A stretch of DNA of 64,000 nt. Origin: Pseudomonadota bacterium. GTDB lineage: Bacteria; Pseudomonadota; Gammaproteobacteria; Steroidobacterales; Steroidobacteraceae. Below the pieces are notes generated by a model, which saw only the letters and a list, made by a program, of their open reading frames with translations, was not told the DNA's origin and did not search any database. Below, in pieces: positions 1-8,478 of the stretch. The translations under genes were made by a program, and so were the position numbers. The stretch's first letter is position 1, and each line of letters begins with the position of its first letter. The stretch covers positions 62,001 to 126,000 of the forward strand of contig JAPLSH010000009.1 of NCBI GenBank assembly GCA_026398735.1. Reading direction: 5' to 3'.

Positions 1-552
1 ACGGCCGATGATGGCGATGCGGATCGAATCATCATCAGGCACTGCGGCATCGGCATCAGGCTCAAGCCCGTCCAACACCAAGTCCATGAGTTCTTTGCAA
101 CCGATGCCATGCGCAGCAGCAATAGCAAACGGGTCACCACAGCCCAAGCGATGAAACTCTGCGGCGATCACGCCGGGGTCACGACCCTCGGCTTTGTTGA
201 CGGCCAGAAACACCGGCTTGCCGGCGCGGCGCAACAAGCGCGCCAAAGCCATGTCGTCTGTGGTGAGACCCGCCTGGCCATCTACCACCAGCAACAGATG
301 ATCGGCCTCGGCAATAGCGCGCTCGGTCTGCTCGCGCATCAAAGCTTCGATGCCGGTGACCGGGCTTTCAACTATACCGCCGGTATCCACCACGATGCAG
401 GGCACGGGACCCACGCGACCGTAGCCATACTGGCGGTCGCGCGTCACACCGGGTACGTCGGCGACGATGGCGTCGCGGGTGGCAGTCAGCGCGTTGAACA
501 GCGTCGACTTACCTACATTAGGCCTTCCTACAATGGCAACAATTGGCAGCAT
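1..552 (-). CDS. der: Ribosome-assembly GTPase Der (EngA), 3' part missing at window edge
   Basis: The first 184 residues of Der, the tandem-GTPase factor needed for 50S subunit maturation, run off the left edge of the window. The N-terminal GTPase domain is visible: P-loop GRPNVGKS at residues 9-16, a switch region with GVTRD, DTGG, and the NKAE guanine-specificity motif. The start of the second G domain is just being entered (IAIIGR). The ATG at 550-552 is chosen because the protein opens with the usual short lead into the first P-loop. It lies 9 bp downstream of bamB on the same strand, the common gammaproteobacterial bamB-der order. The second GTPase and KH-like domains lie outside the window. 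Identification is firm. Confidence 0.95.
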   Translation of the reverse strand, partial: MLPIVAIVGRPNVGKSTLFNALTATRDAIVADVPGVTRDRQYGYGRVGPVPCIVVDTGGIVESPVTGIEALMREQTERAIAEADHLLLVVDGQAGLTTDDMALARLLRRAGKPVFLAVNKAEGRDPGVIAAEFHRLGCGDPFAIAAAHGIGCKELMDLVLDGLEPDADAAVPDDDSIRIAIIGR

Positions 553-561
553 GGGTGCGCG

Positions 562-1740
562 TCAGCCGCGACGCGATTTGCCAATGCGCCAAGCAGTAAG
601 CTTGCCCTGGTCATTCATGAACAACACCAGACCGTCAGCCACAGCAGGCGGCGTAGACACCAGCTTGCCGCCACCCTTCACACGGCCTGTTTCTTCGCCA
701 GTGGCAGTATCAAAGGCATGCACCACGCCGTCAAAATCGGTAACGATAACCACGCCACCGAGCACGACTGGTGCGGATGGACGGCGATTTTTGAGTGTGT
801 CTTTGCGCCAGATCTCAACACCGGTGCGGCGACCGATCTTGATGATCTGACCATCAGCGTTGCTGACGTACACACCATCGTCATCGACAGCCAGACCGCG
901 GTAGCTGGACACGTCGCGCGCCCACCATATCTGCCCGCTGTCACGCGCCAAACGCGCGACCTTGCCTTGGAAAGTCACGGCATAGACATCGTCTTCGAGC
1001 GCTTTGATGGTTGAATCCACATCGACCAGACGCTCAAGTTCGGTACGGCCGCTGGGCGGCGACACCGCCACATCCCACACGGTGCTGCCGTCGCGCAGCG
1101 CCACAGCCATCACACGACCGTTATCGAAGCCGGAGATGGCAACATCATCCATCAGCAAAGGTGTAGCCGAGCCACGCAACGACAGCCGCGGCACCTGCTG
1201 TTCGATCTGCCAGATCTGCGTGCCATCGCTGGCGCGCAGCGCATGCAGACGGCCATCAACGGTACGCAGCACGACGTAATCGCCCTTAATGGCTGCGGCC
1301 GACAACATCTCGCTGTTGATGCGTGTCTTCCAACGACGACGACCCGTCTGCGCATCGAGCGCGACCAGATCGCCATGGCTTGCACCCACGACTACCAGAC
1401 CATCGCCGGCACCAGGACCGCCAGACAGCGGCAGGCGCGTATTGATTTGCCACAGCTGCTTGCCGGTCTTGAGTGACAGCGAGCGCACCTGGCCGTTGTG
1501 GCCGGCGATAAACACGCGATCACCGTCGACGGCCACGCCCAGGCCCAGTCGCAGCTTGGGCTTGGCGCCACCGACGCTGGCCGTCCAAGCCTTTTGCAGC
1601 GGCACGGTCTGTTTGATCTTGGTCAGCTTGGCCGGCTTGTCGGCCTTATCGACCGTTTCGCAACCGCCGATCAACGCCAAAGACAGCAGCAGCGCAGCGG
1701 CAAAACCGAAGCGGCTGGAGGGACGAATGCTGTGCATCAT
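562..1740 (-). CDS. bamB: Outer-membrane protein assembly lipoprotein BamB
   Basis: BamB is the beta-propeller lipoprotein of the BAM complex that folds outer-membrane proteins. The 392-residue product has a type II signal peptide ending in LIGGC, so Cys27 is the expected lipidation site. Repeated propeller blades with PQQ-like W/G signatures follow, such as GKQLWQIN, GRRRWKTRI, GTQIWQIE and GVEIWRKD. Length matches the family (about 390). Its ATG overlaps the stop of the upstream yfgM-like gene by 4 bp and der follows 9 bp later, so it is translationally coupled in the hisS-yfgM-bamB-der train. Nothing unusual is seen. Confidence 0.95.
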   Translation of the reverse strand: MMHSIRPSSRFGFAAALLLSLALIGGCETVDKADKPAKLTKIKQTVPLQKAWTASVGGAKPKLRLGLGVAVDGDRVFIAGHNGQVRSLSLKTGKQLWQINTRLPLSGGPGAGDGLVVVGASHGDLVALDAQTGRRRWKTRINSEMLSAAAIKGDYVVLRTVDGRLHALRASDGTQIWQIEQQVPRLSLRGSATPLLMDDVAISGFDNGRVMAVALRDGSTVWDVAVSPPSGRTELERLVDVDSTIKALEDDVYAVTFQGKVARLARDSGQIWWARDVSSYRGLAVDDDGVYVSNADGQIIKIGRRTGVEIWRKDTLKNRRPSAPVVLGGVVIVTDFDGVVHAFDTATGEETGRVKGGGKLVSTPPAVADGLVLFMNDQGKLTAWRIGKSRRG

Positions 1741-2435
1741 GGGGTGGCCTTTGCGGGTGCAGCGGTCGCGGCGGGTGCCGCGGCCACAGCCGACAGATCG
1801 TGAAGCTTAAGAGCCAGCAGGTCTTCACGACCAGCCTGACCACCCAGCGCCGCATCGCTGGCCTGTCGCGAAGCCTGTGCTGCTTGGTACTGAGCCACTG
1901 CGCCAGCCTGGTCACCCTTGGCCAGCAGCACATCGCCCTTTACTTCGGCATAAACGGATTTGAAGGCACCTTCGGGCAACGTGCCCAAGGTGGCCAGCGC
2001 CTCGTCGTGCTTGCCCAGCGCCAGTTGCACACGTGCCAGACGCAAGCGCGCGACCAGCCGCAACTGCTCATCTGCAGCCTTGGTGGCCACATCAGATAAC
2101 TGCGGCAGTGCTTTGTCGAGCTCGTTGCGCTCTACCAGCAACCGCGCATAGGCCAAGCGCGCTGCCGGGCCATAGGCCGAGTCGGCATGCACTTTGATGA
2201 AGCTGTCGAAGGTTTTGCCGGCCGCATCCTTGTCGGGATTGTCGAAGGATTGCAGCAATGCCTCATAGGCAGCGGTGCTGCCCTGCTGCTGCTCGACTTG
2301 ATGGCCTTGCCTCCAGCGCCAGCCAAACAAGCCGATAGTTCCCAGCAACAGGCCGGCGACCAGCGCCATGCCATTGTGCCGCAGCCAGGCCTTAAGGGCC
2401 TCCCACTGATCCTGTTCGTCGCCGAGCAAATCCAC
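1737..2435 (-). CDS. yfgM: YfgM-like SecYEG-associated TPR membrane protein
   Basis: YfgM is a single-span inner-membrane protein with a periplasmic TPR domain that associates with the Sec translocon and periplasmic chaperones. The 232-residue product has a short cytoplasmic N-terminus, one membrane segment at about residues 22-41, and an alanine/leucine-rich helical-repeat region. The C-terminus is low-complexity Ala/Pro (from about residue 218). It lies 15 bp after hisS and overlaps bamB by 4 bp, the usual yfgM position. The assignment rests on topology and neighbours more than on sharp motifs. Confidence 0.85.
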   Translation of the reverse strand: MDLLGDEQDQWEALKAWLRHNGMALVAGLLLGTIGLFGWRWRQGHQVEQQQGSTAAYEALLQSFDNPDKDAAGKTFDSFIKVHADSAYGPAARLAYARLLVERNELDKALPQLSDVATKAADEQLRLVARLRLARVQLALGKHDEALATLGTLPEGAFKSVYAEVKGDVLLAKGDQAGAVAQYQAAQASRQASDAALGGQAGREDLLALKLHDLSAVAAAPAATAAPAKATP

Positions 2436-2450
2436 TGTGAGTCTCTCCCG

Positions 2451-3758
2451 TCAGCCTGCTTCAGTAGGGCCGGCCAGATCCGCAAGGATGGCCGGGATGC
2501 GCGCTGCCAAATCGGGCAGCGGCCATTGGGTTTGGCCTGACTCGTCGCGCAGCGACTTGAGCGAAGCCACACCACGTTCGAGTTCCGTATCTCCCAGTAT
2601 CAGCGCCAGCGACGCTCCACTGCGATCGGCGCGCCGGAACTGCGCCTTAAAATTACCGCCGCCCATATTGCTCTGGAACCGCAGAGTGGGCAGGTCATCG
2701 CGCAACCGTTCGGCCAGCGCCAGCGCGGTGCGCTGCGCGCGTTCACCGCTGGCGATGATGTAGACGTGCGGCGCAAGCGGCGCATCGACTGCACCGGCCT
2801 GACCCATCAACTCGACCACGCGCTCGATGCCCATCGCAAAGCCGATGGCCGGCTGTGCCTCACCACCGAGCTGTGGAATAAGGTCGTCATAGCGACCACC
2901 GGAGCAGACGGCATCTTGTGCGCCCAGCGCATCGGTGACCCATTCGAACACGGTGCGCGAGTAGTAATCGAGGCCGCGCACCAGACGCGGATCAATCACG
3001 TAGTCGATGCCCATACCGGCCAGCATGGCGCACAGCCCATCAAAATGCTCGCGTGATTCGCTGTCCAAGTGATCAGTGAGCAGCGGCGCAGCGGCCACCA
3101 AGGCCTGCATGTCCGGGTTCTTGCTGTCCAGGATACGCAGCGGATTACCTTCGAGCCGGCGACGGCTGTCGGCATCGAGCAGCGACTCGTGGCCACGGAA
3201 ATATTCGACCAGCTTCTCGCGATAGACGCGACGCGCCTGTGCCGTACCGAGCGAATTGAGCTTGAGCTTGACGCGGGTGATGCCCAGCTGGCGCCACAAG
3301 CGGGCCGTAAGACCAATGAGCTCGGCGTCGATATCGGGCCCGGCAAAGCCGATGGCCTCGACGTCTATCTGATGAAACTGACGATAGCGGCCCTTCTGCG
3401 GGCGCTCGTGGCGGAACATCGGCCCACTGGTCCACAGCTTCAGGCGCGCACCGCGCAGCAGACCGTTGCTAATGGCCGCACGCACCACACCAGCTGTAGC
3501 TTCAGGACGCAGCGTAAGACTGTCGCCACCGGAATCGGTGAAGGTGTACATCTCTTTTTCGACGATGTCGGTGTATTCACCGATGGCGCGCTTGAACAGC
3601 GCGGTGTGCTCGACGATGGGCACACGCAATTCTTCAAAACCATAGGCCGTGAACAATTCGCGCGTCACGCGCTCCAAGCGCTGCCAACCAGCTACCTGGG
3701 TTGGCAACACATCGTTCATGCCCCGGACAGACTGCACTGCAAAGGTGTTTTCGGCCAT
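2451..3758 (-). CDS. hisS: Histidyl-tRNA synthetase
   Basis: Class II aminoacyl-tRNA synthetase that charges tRNA-His. Visible signatures are motif 2 around FRHERPQKGRYRQFHQ, the histidine-specific RGLDYYSRTVFEW, and motif 3 glycines near GFAMGIERV, followed by the anticodon-binding alpha/beta domain. The ATG at 3758 gives MAENTF and 435 residues. A TTG twelve bases upstream (3770) is also in frame, but the only GA-rich ribosome site (GAGGG) abuts it, so the ATG is preferred. In many gammaproteobacteria ispG lies between rodZ and hisS; here only 30 bp separate the two and ispG is absent. Confidence 0.95.
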   Translation of the reverse strand: MAENTFAVQSVRGMNDVLPTQVAGWQRLERVTRELFTAYGFEELRVPIVEHTALFKRAIGEYTDIVEKEMYTFTDSGGDSLTLRPEATAGVVRAAISNGLLRGARLKLWTSGPMFRHERPQKGRYRQFHQIDVEAIGFAGPDIDAELIGLTARLWRQLGITRVKLKLNSLGTAQARRVYREKLVEYFRGHESLLDADSRRRLEGNPLRILDSKNPDMQALVAAAPLLTDHLDSESREHFDGLCAMLAGMGIDYVIDPRLVRGLDYYSRTVFEWVTDALGAQDAVCSGGRYDDLIPQLGGEAQPAIGFAMGIERVVELMGQAGAVDAPLAPHVYIIASGERAQRTALALAERLRDDLPTLRFQSNMGGGNFKAQFRRADRSGASLALILGDTELERGVASLKSLRDESGQTQWPLPDLAARIPAILADLAGPTEAG

Positions 3759-3788
3759 GACGCTATGCAACCCTCAAAACCGCAGCAA

Positions 3789-4280
3789 TCAGGAAAGCGC
3801 CGGCTGCGCGAGCAGGCCAACGGTAATAAGAACTGCCAGCACAGCCACTGCGATCAACAGTGCCCGCTGCAACGACAACTGTGGTCCGCGTCCGGTGCGC
3901 ACGCGCACCAGTGGCGACATGAAGCTGCGCTGCCCGCCCAACTCGTGGTCATGCGACAGCTCTGCCGCAGCATCGTGCGGCTGCGCGAGTGTCTCGCCCA
4001 GAAAATCGGCATAGCGACGCAGATGCCCGCGCACATAGACCTGCGGACCCAACTCGTCGTGACGATCGGCCTCGAGGGCCTCGATAGCCTCGATACTTAA
4101 ACGCAGATGCTCGGACACCTGCTGCAGGCTGATGCCCTTGCGCAGCCGCGCGGCAGCGAGCTGACCGCCCTGTGTGCTGGGCACCGGTGCGGCCTCGGCC
4201 GGATCTGGTGCGCTGGGTGTGGCAAACAGCACCAGACCCTCAAGCTGCGCCTGTGCAGCAGACTGCTGAGTGTTGGTCAT
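3789..4280 (-). CDS. rodZ: Short RodZ-like HTH membrane protein
   Basis: RodZ links MreB filaments to the membrane through an N-terminal Xre-type HTH. This 163-residue protein carries the RodZ HTH_25-like segment (LAAARLRKGISLQQVSEHL through YVRGHLRRYADFLG, about residues 41-100) and one membrane span near the C-terminus (about 140-160). It then stops almost at once. E. coli RodZ is about 337 residues with a large periplasmic beta domain, which is missing here; I see no recoverable continuation before hisS. It overlaps pilW by 4 bp, the normal rodZ position. The family call is good, but a full RodZ role is uncertain. Confidence 0.75.
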   Translation of the reverse strand: MTNTQQSAAQAQLEGLVLFATPSAPDPAEAAPVPSTQGGQLAAARLRKGISLQQVSEHLRLSIEAIEALEADRHDELGPQVYVRGHLRRYADFLGETLAQPHDAAAELSHDHELGGQRSFMSPLVRVRTGRGPQLSLQRALLIAVAVLAVLITVGLLAQPALS

Positions 4281-5041
4281 AGCTGAACGCCCTCACCCAA
4301 CAGCGTGGACACCTGCCGCAATTCAGGCGAATTGGGGAACTCGCGCTTGAGGCGGGTTGCCAGCGCCAGCGCCGTTTGGCGCTCTTCACGGGCCATCGCA
4401 GCACGCACGCCCAGCAACAGCACATCGGGTGCAATCAGGCCCAGCGCCAGATAGCGATCAATCACCTGACCTGCCACGCCCGGTGATCCCAACTCCAGTT
4501 GCAGATCGGCCAGTTCGTAAACAGCCGGCGTGTAATTGGGACGGATGCTGATCGCCTGTTGCAGCAGCGGGATCGCCTCACCACCACGACCCACCGAGCG
4601 CAGGCACACACCGGCGTTGGTGAACGCGGCCCACGGCGTGGTGTAGAGCCGATCACGCGTCGCGGATTCAAACTGCTTGAGCGCATCGTCAACCTTGCCG
4701 GTGCGACATAGGAAGACAGCAAAATTATTGGCGATTTCGGAATTACCCGGTGACAGCTTCAAGGCCAAGCGATATTCGCCCTCAGCCTCAGCGGGCCTAT
4801 CAAGGCGTTCATTGAGGTACGCCAAGGCAGTGTGCACTTCGGCACCGCGCGGATCCTGCTTGGCTGCGCGCTCGAGCTTGTCTTTGGCCAGCGCCAACTG
4901 CCCCTGCTGCATATAGGCCACGCCCAGTTGCACGTTGGCCTTGGCGGCATCTTTGGCAGATGTGGTGCGACCCGATGTGCCGCCGATGGCCACACAGCCG
5001 CTCAGCAGCAGCGCACAACCCAGCGCCAGCAGCGACTTCAT
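4277..5041 (-). CDS. pilW: Type IV pilus biogenesis/stability lipoprotein PilW (PilF)
   Basis: PilW/PilF is the TPR lipoprotein pilotin that places and multimerises the PilQ secretin in the outer membrane. The 254-residue product has a lipobox LLSGC with Cys16 as lipidation site and about six TPR units, with typical A-LAYLNERLDRPAEAE and NFAVFLCRTGKVDDA patterns. It overlaps rlmN upstream and rodZ downstream by 4 bp each, matching the conserved rlmN-pilW-rodZ order. No other pilus genes are in this window, so function is inferred from family and synteny. Confidence 0.9.
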   Translation of the reverse strand: MKSLLALGCALLLSGCVAIGGTSGRTTSAKDAAKANVQLGVAYMQQGQLALAKDKLERAAKQDPRGAEVHTALAYLNERLDRPAEAEGEYRLALKLSPGNSEIANNFAVFLCRTGKVDDALKQFESATRDRLYTTPWAAFTNAGVCLRSVGRGGEAIPLLQQAISIRPNYTPAVYELADLQLELGSPGVAGQVIDRYLALGLIAPDVLLLGVRAAMAREERQTALALATRLKREFPNSPELRQVSTLLGEGVQL

Positions 5042-6159
5042 GACACCGACTCGGCACTGTTCTCAACCACCACCGCAATGTTGCGATTACCCAGGCGCGA
5101 GGTGGTGCGATCGATGACGCGACCGACCAGTTGTCCGCACGCAGCGTCGATGTCATCCCCGCGTGTGCGTCGCACAGTAGCCATGACACCGCCCTTGAGC
5201 ACTTGGTCGAGGAAGGCTTTGATCGACTCAGGACGGGACCTGCGGTACTGCGTCCCGGGGAACGGATTGAAAGGGATGAGATTGACCTTGGCCGGATGCC
5301 CCTTGAGCAGCTTGGCCAATGCCCGCGCCTGCGCGGGCGAATCATTGATGCCATCGAGCAGCACATATTCGAACGTGACGCTGCGGCCGTTTTGTTCATC
5401 GATGTAATGCCAGCAGGCCTGCAACAACTCGGCAATGGGATGCAGCCGGTTGATGGGCACCAGCTGACTGCGCAGCTCGTCGTCGGGCGCATGCAGTGAC
5501 ACAGCCAGCGCGACATTGATCTCTTCGGCGAGCTTGTTGATTTGCGGCACCAGTCCGCTGGTCGACAGCGTCAGACGCCGGCGCGAGAAATCGAAGCCCA
5601 GGTCATCGAGCATGATGCGCAGTGCAGGCACGACGTTGCGGAAATTGGCCAGCGGCTCGCCCATGCCCATAAACACTACGTTGCTGATGAGACGGTTATC
5701 ACCCGCCTCGAAGCCCAGCTCTTTCTGGGCAAGAAATACTTGGCCGACAATTTCGGCGGCAGTCAGGTTGCGATTAAAGCCCTGCTGCGCTGTGGAGCAG
5801 AAGCTGCAATCCATGGCACAGCCCACCTGCGACGAGATGCACAGCGTGCTGCGCGTACCGTCGGGGATATAGACCATCTCGAAGGCCTGCGTGTCATCGG
5901 CACGCAGCATCCACTTGATGGTGCCGTCAGCGGCATCCTGCCGTGTGACGACCTGCGGCAACCGCACCTCGGCCTCGGCTTCCAGCTGTTGGCGGAAAGC
6001 CTTGGCGAGGTCGGTCATCGCCTCGAACTGCGTCTCGCCGCGCTTGTACAGCCAGTGGAATAACTGGCGGGCACGAAAGGGCTTGCCGCCACGCTCGAGG
6101 ACCCAAGCCTCGAGCTGCGGACGGGTCAGCCCCAGCAGGTTGACGCGAGTGTCAGTCAT
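5038..6159 (-). CDS. rlmN: Dual-specificity 23S rRNA/tRNA C2-adenine methyltransferase RlmN
   Basis: Radical-SAM enzyme that makes 2-methyladenosine at A2503 of 23S rRNA and position 37 of some tRNAs. The [4Fe-4S] motif is seen as C114-x3-C118-x2-C121 (GCAMDCSFC). Other family landmarks are VFMGMGEPLANF, STSGLVPQI, SLHAPDDELR, and a C-terminal region with Cys in DAACGQL, candidate for the methyl-carrying cysteine. At 373 residues the length is normal. The start ATG shares its A with the ndk stop (TGATG), implying coupled translation. Confidence 0.95.
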   Translation of the reverse strand: MTDTRVNLLGLTRPQLEAWVLERGGKPFRARQLFHWLYKRGETQFEAMTDLAKAFRQQLEAEAEVRLPQVVTRQDAADGTIKWMLRADDTQAFEMVYIPDGTRSTLCISSQVGCAMDCSFCSTAQQGFNRNLTAAEIVGQVFLAQKELGFEAGDNRLISNVVFMGMGEPLANFRNVVPALRIMLDDLGFDFSRRRLTLSTSGLVPQINKLAEEINVALAVSLHAPDDELRSQLVPINRLHPIAELLQACWHYIDEQNGRSVTFEYVLLDGINDSPAQARALAKLLKGHPAKVNLIPFNPFPGTQYRRSRPESIKAFLDQVLKGGVMATVRRTRGDDIDAACGQLVGRVIDRTTSRLGNRNIAVVVENSAESVS

Positions 6160-6587
6160 CAGGCGCGCGGGCAGATCTCGATCGCGCGGAAGAAGAACGC
6201 GATCTCGCCAGCGGCGTTCTCAGCCGAATCCGAACCGTGCACGACGTTGTGCTCGATGCTCTCGGCCAGATCAGCGCGGATGGTGCCCGGTGCAGCCTTC
6301 TTGGGGTCGGTGGCACCCATGATGTCGCGGTGTGCCAGCACGGCATTCTCGCCTTCGAGCACCGAAGCCAACACCGGACCGGAGATCATGTAGGCGACCA
6401 GGTCGTTGAAGAACGGACGAGCTTTGTGCACGCCGTAGAACGCCTCGGCCTCGGCCTTGGACAGTTGCAGCATGCGGGCGGCGACGATGCGCAGACCGGC
6501 CTTCTCGAAGCGACCATACACTTGGCCGATCAGGTTGCCGGCAACGCCGTCGGGCTTGATGATGGACAGGGTGTGCTCTAACGCCAT
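6159..6587 (-). CDS. ndk: Nucleoside diphosphate kinase
   Basis: Transfers the gamma phosphate of ATP to nucleoside diphosphates through a phospho-histidine. The 142-residue sequence is standard: KPDGV near residue 11, then [12 protein letters not shown] with catalytic His117. A GGAG ribosome site lies 9 bases before the ATG at 6587. It follows iscA by 47 bp and is coupled to rlmN by a 1-base overlap. ndk-rlmN-pilW is a common gammaproteobacterial run. Confidence 0.97.
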   Translation of the reverse strand: MALEHTLSIIKPDGVAGNLIGQVYGRFEKAGLRIVAARMLQLSKAEAEAFYGVHKARPFFNDLVAYMISGPVLASVLEGENAVLAHRDIMGATDPKKAAPGTIRADLAESIEHNVVHGSDSAENAAGEIAFFFRAIEICPRA

Positions 6588-6634
6588 TTTCAGGACTCCA
6601 GCTGGGAAAAAGGGCCGAAGTCTACCATTTAAGG

Positions 6635-6958
6635 TCAGACGCTGAAGCTTTCACCACAGCCACATTCACCCTGCACCTTGGGGTTGATGAAGCGAAACGA
6701 CTCGCCCAGGCCTTGGCGGACAAAATCGACCGTCGTGCCGTCGATGTACTTGAGGCTTTCGGGATCAACCAGCACCTTGACGCCCTGGTCCTCAAACACC
6801 TGGTCAGCCGCGGCAATCTCGTCGGCGTAGTCGATGACGTAGGCGTAGCCCGAGCAACCGGTCGTGCGCACGCCCAACCGCAAACCCACGCCCTTGCCTC
6901 GCGAGACAAGAAAACTGCGGATGCGGTCAGCAGCGGCAGGGGTCAGTGAAATGGCCAT
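6635..6958 (-). CDS. iscA: A-type iron-sulfur carrier protein IscA
   Basis: Small Fe-S carrier that delivers clusters to apoproteins. The 107-residue product has the three ligand cysteines at C35 (TTGCSGYAY), C99 and C101 (ECGCGESF). Length, cysteine positions and text resemble E. coli IscA more than ErpA. It begins 30 bp after a cysteine desulfurase fused to an IscU-like domain, so the two likely act together. No separate iscR, iscU, hscBA or fdx is present nearby. Confidence 0.92.
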   Translation of the reverse strand: MAISLTPAAADRIRSFLVSRGKGVGLRLGVRTTGCSGYAYVIDYADEIAAADQVFEDQGVKVLVDPESLKYIDGTTVDFVRQGLGESFRFINPKVQGECGCGESFSV

Positions 6959-6988
6959 GCGAATGGGACTCCGGTCAGTGGATTTGGT

Positions 6989-8467
6989 TCACCAGGCAGA
7001 CAGCGCGGCCTGCAAGGCATCTTCGAGCAGCAGCATACGCCCCAGCTTGTCGGTCGGTGCACCCGACTGTGCCAGCCAGTCGGCCGGGGAACCGCGCGGC
7101 GTGCTGGGGCCCTGCCCTGGCAACGCGCCAACCAGCGCGCGGCAGGCGGCCAGCGTGTGCGGACAGCCATAGGCCTGAAACCGCGCCGCCACCACCCTAT
7201 CGCCCTCTACGGCCAGCAGCAGCCGCAGCCAAGTGCCCAGACGGCGCGCGCCGGCCTCACCCTGCAACACCCGCCAGCCCTGTGCCTGCCAGTCGGCCAC
7301 CGGCGGCGGCAAGCGCGGTGACAAGGCCCGCAGGCGTGTCAGTTCGCGGCGCACTGCGGCGATGGCCGTGTCCACCTCCTGCTCGGTGCTGCCGGCGCCC
7401 AGACTCATGCGCAGCGAGGCCTGCGCCAGCTGCGTGTCGCGGCCCAGCGCCCGCAGCACATAGGAGGGCTCGCCACTGCTGGAGTTGCAGGCCGAGCCGG
7501 TGGCCACCGCCAGCTCGGGCAGACCGGCCAGCAGGCTCTCACCCTCCACATCTTCAAACGACAGGTTGAGGATGCCCGGCGCCCGCTGCAGCGCATGACC
7601 GTTGAGCAGCACGCCGGGCAGGTCGGCCAGGCCCTGCCATAACCGCTGGCGCAGCGACTCCAGGTGCGCTGCCAATGCCTCGCGCCCGCTGCGGGCAAGT
7701 TCGCAAGCCAGTCCCATGCCCACGATCTGGTGCGTGGGCAGCGTACCGGCACGCAGGCCGCGCTCCTGACCGCCGCCGACCTGCTGCGCTTGCAGCGTGA
7801 CGCGCCGGGCCGGCGCGACGTACAGCGCGCCCACGCCCTGCGGTCCGCCAAACTTATGCGCCGTCAGCGACAGGTAATCGATGCCCTGCACATCCAGGGG
7901 TAACTTGCCGGCCGACTGGGCCGCATCCACGTGCAGCGCCACGCCGCGCTCACGACAGACCGCCGCCAACGCCGGCAGGTCTTGCGCCACGCCGGTCTCG
8001 CTGTTGACGTGCACCAGACTCACCAACAGGGTGCCGGGTCGCAGAGCCGCTGCCAGCGCGTCTGCAGACAGCACACCGTCGCGAGCGGGCACCAGCCGCG
8101 TAACGGCCAGCCCCTCGTCAGCGAGCCGCTGTACGGGGCCCAGAATGGCTTTGTGATCGGTTGCCAGCGCCAGCACGTGGCCCTTGCTGCGCCGCTCGGC
8201 CGGCTGACCGCGCACATGCCCCAGAATCGCCAGCGCGTTGGCCTCGGTGGCCCCTGAGGTAAAGACGATATCGGCGGCAGCAGCGCCTATCAGGGCGCCC
8301 ACCTGCTCCCGCGCGTGGGCCACCCGTGCCGCTGCGGCGCGTCCGGGCGGATGCGTGGACGCGGGATTACCCAGACCTGCAGACAGCACCTCGGCCATAG
8401 CCGCCACCACGCGTGAATCAACCGGAGTGGTGGCAGCGTGATCCAGATACACCGGTGTGGCAGTCAT
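6989..8467 (-). CDS. Cysteine desulfurase fused to a degenerate IscU-like domain
   Basis: Residues 1-385 are a NifS/IscS-type PLP enzyme that removes sulfur from cysteine. The PLP lysine is in TAHKFGGPQG (K205), the persulfide cysteine in GSACNSSSGEPSYVLRALG (C327), and DHKAIL resembles IscS. Residues about 395-492 are extra and resemble IscU: VVAARFQAYGCPHTLAACRAL matches the second-cysteine region of IscU (C435 here), and LLEDALQAALSAW matches the IscU C-terminus. The other two IscU ligand cysteines appear lost (LGTWLRLLL and DKLGRML stand in their places). It lies 11 bp after trmJ and 30 bp before iscA. The desulfurase call is firm; the tail as a regulatory, docking or partial scaffold module is inference. 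Confidence 0.85.
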   Translation of the reverse strand: MTATPVYLDHAATTPVDSRVVAAMAEVLSAGLGNPASTHPPGRAAAARVAHAREQVGALIGAAAADIVFTSGATEANALAILGHVRGQPAERRSKGHVLALATDHKAILGPVQRLADEGLAVTRLVPARDGVLSADALAAALRPGTLLVSLVHVNSETGVAQDLPALAAVCRERGVALHVDAAQSAGKLPLDVQGIDYLSLTAHKFGGPQGVGALYVAPARRVTLQAQQVGGGQERGLRAGTLPTHQIVGMGLACELARSGREALAAHLESLRQRLWQGLADLPGVLLNGHALQRAPGILNLSFEDVEGESLLAGLPELAVATGSACNSSSGEPSYVLRALGRDTQLAQASLRMSLGAGSTEQEVDTAIAAVRRELTRLRALSPRLPPPVADWQAQGWRVLQGEAGARRLGTWLRLLLAVEGDRVVAARFQAYGCPHTLAACRALVGALPGQGPSTPRGSPADWLAQSGAPTDKLGRMLLLEDALQAALSAW

Positions 8468-8478
8468 ACGGCATGCCC

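Noticed and set aside
109-1014. 301-residue plus-strand open frame
   Set aside because: Antisense to der and bamB, both clearly real.
3069-4100. 343-residue plus-strand open frame
   Set aside because: Antisense across hisS and rodZ; composition is His/Gln-rich nonsense with no domain pattern.
6989-8467. Frameshift joining separate iscS and iscU genes
   Set aside because: The frame is continuous, the linker is short and Pro-rich, and the tail has lost key IscU cysteines, so it is an established fusion and not two adjacent intact genes.
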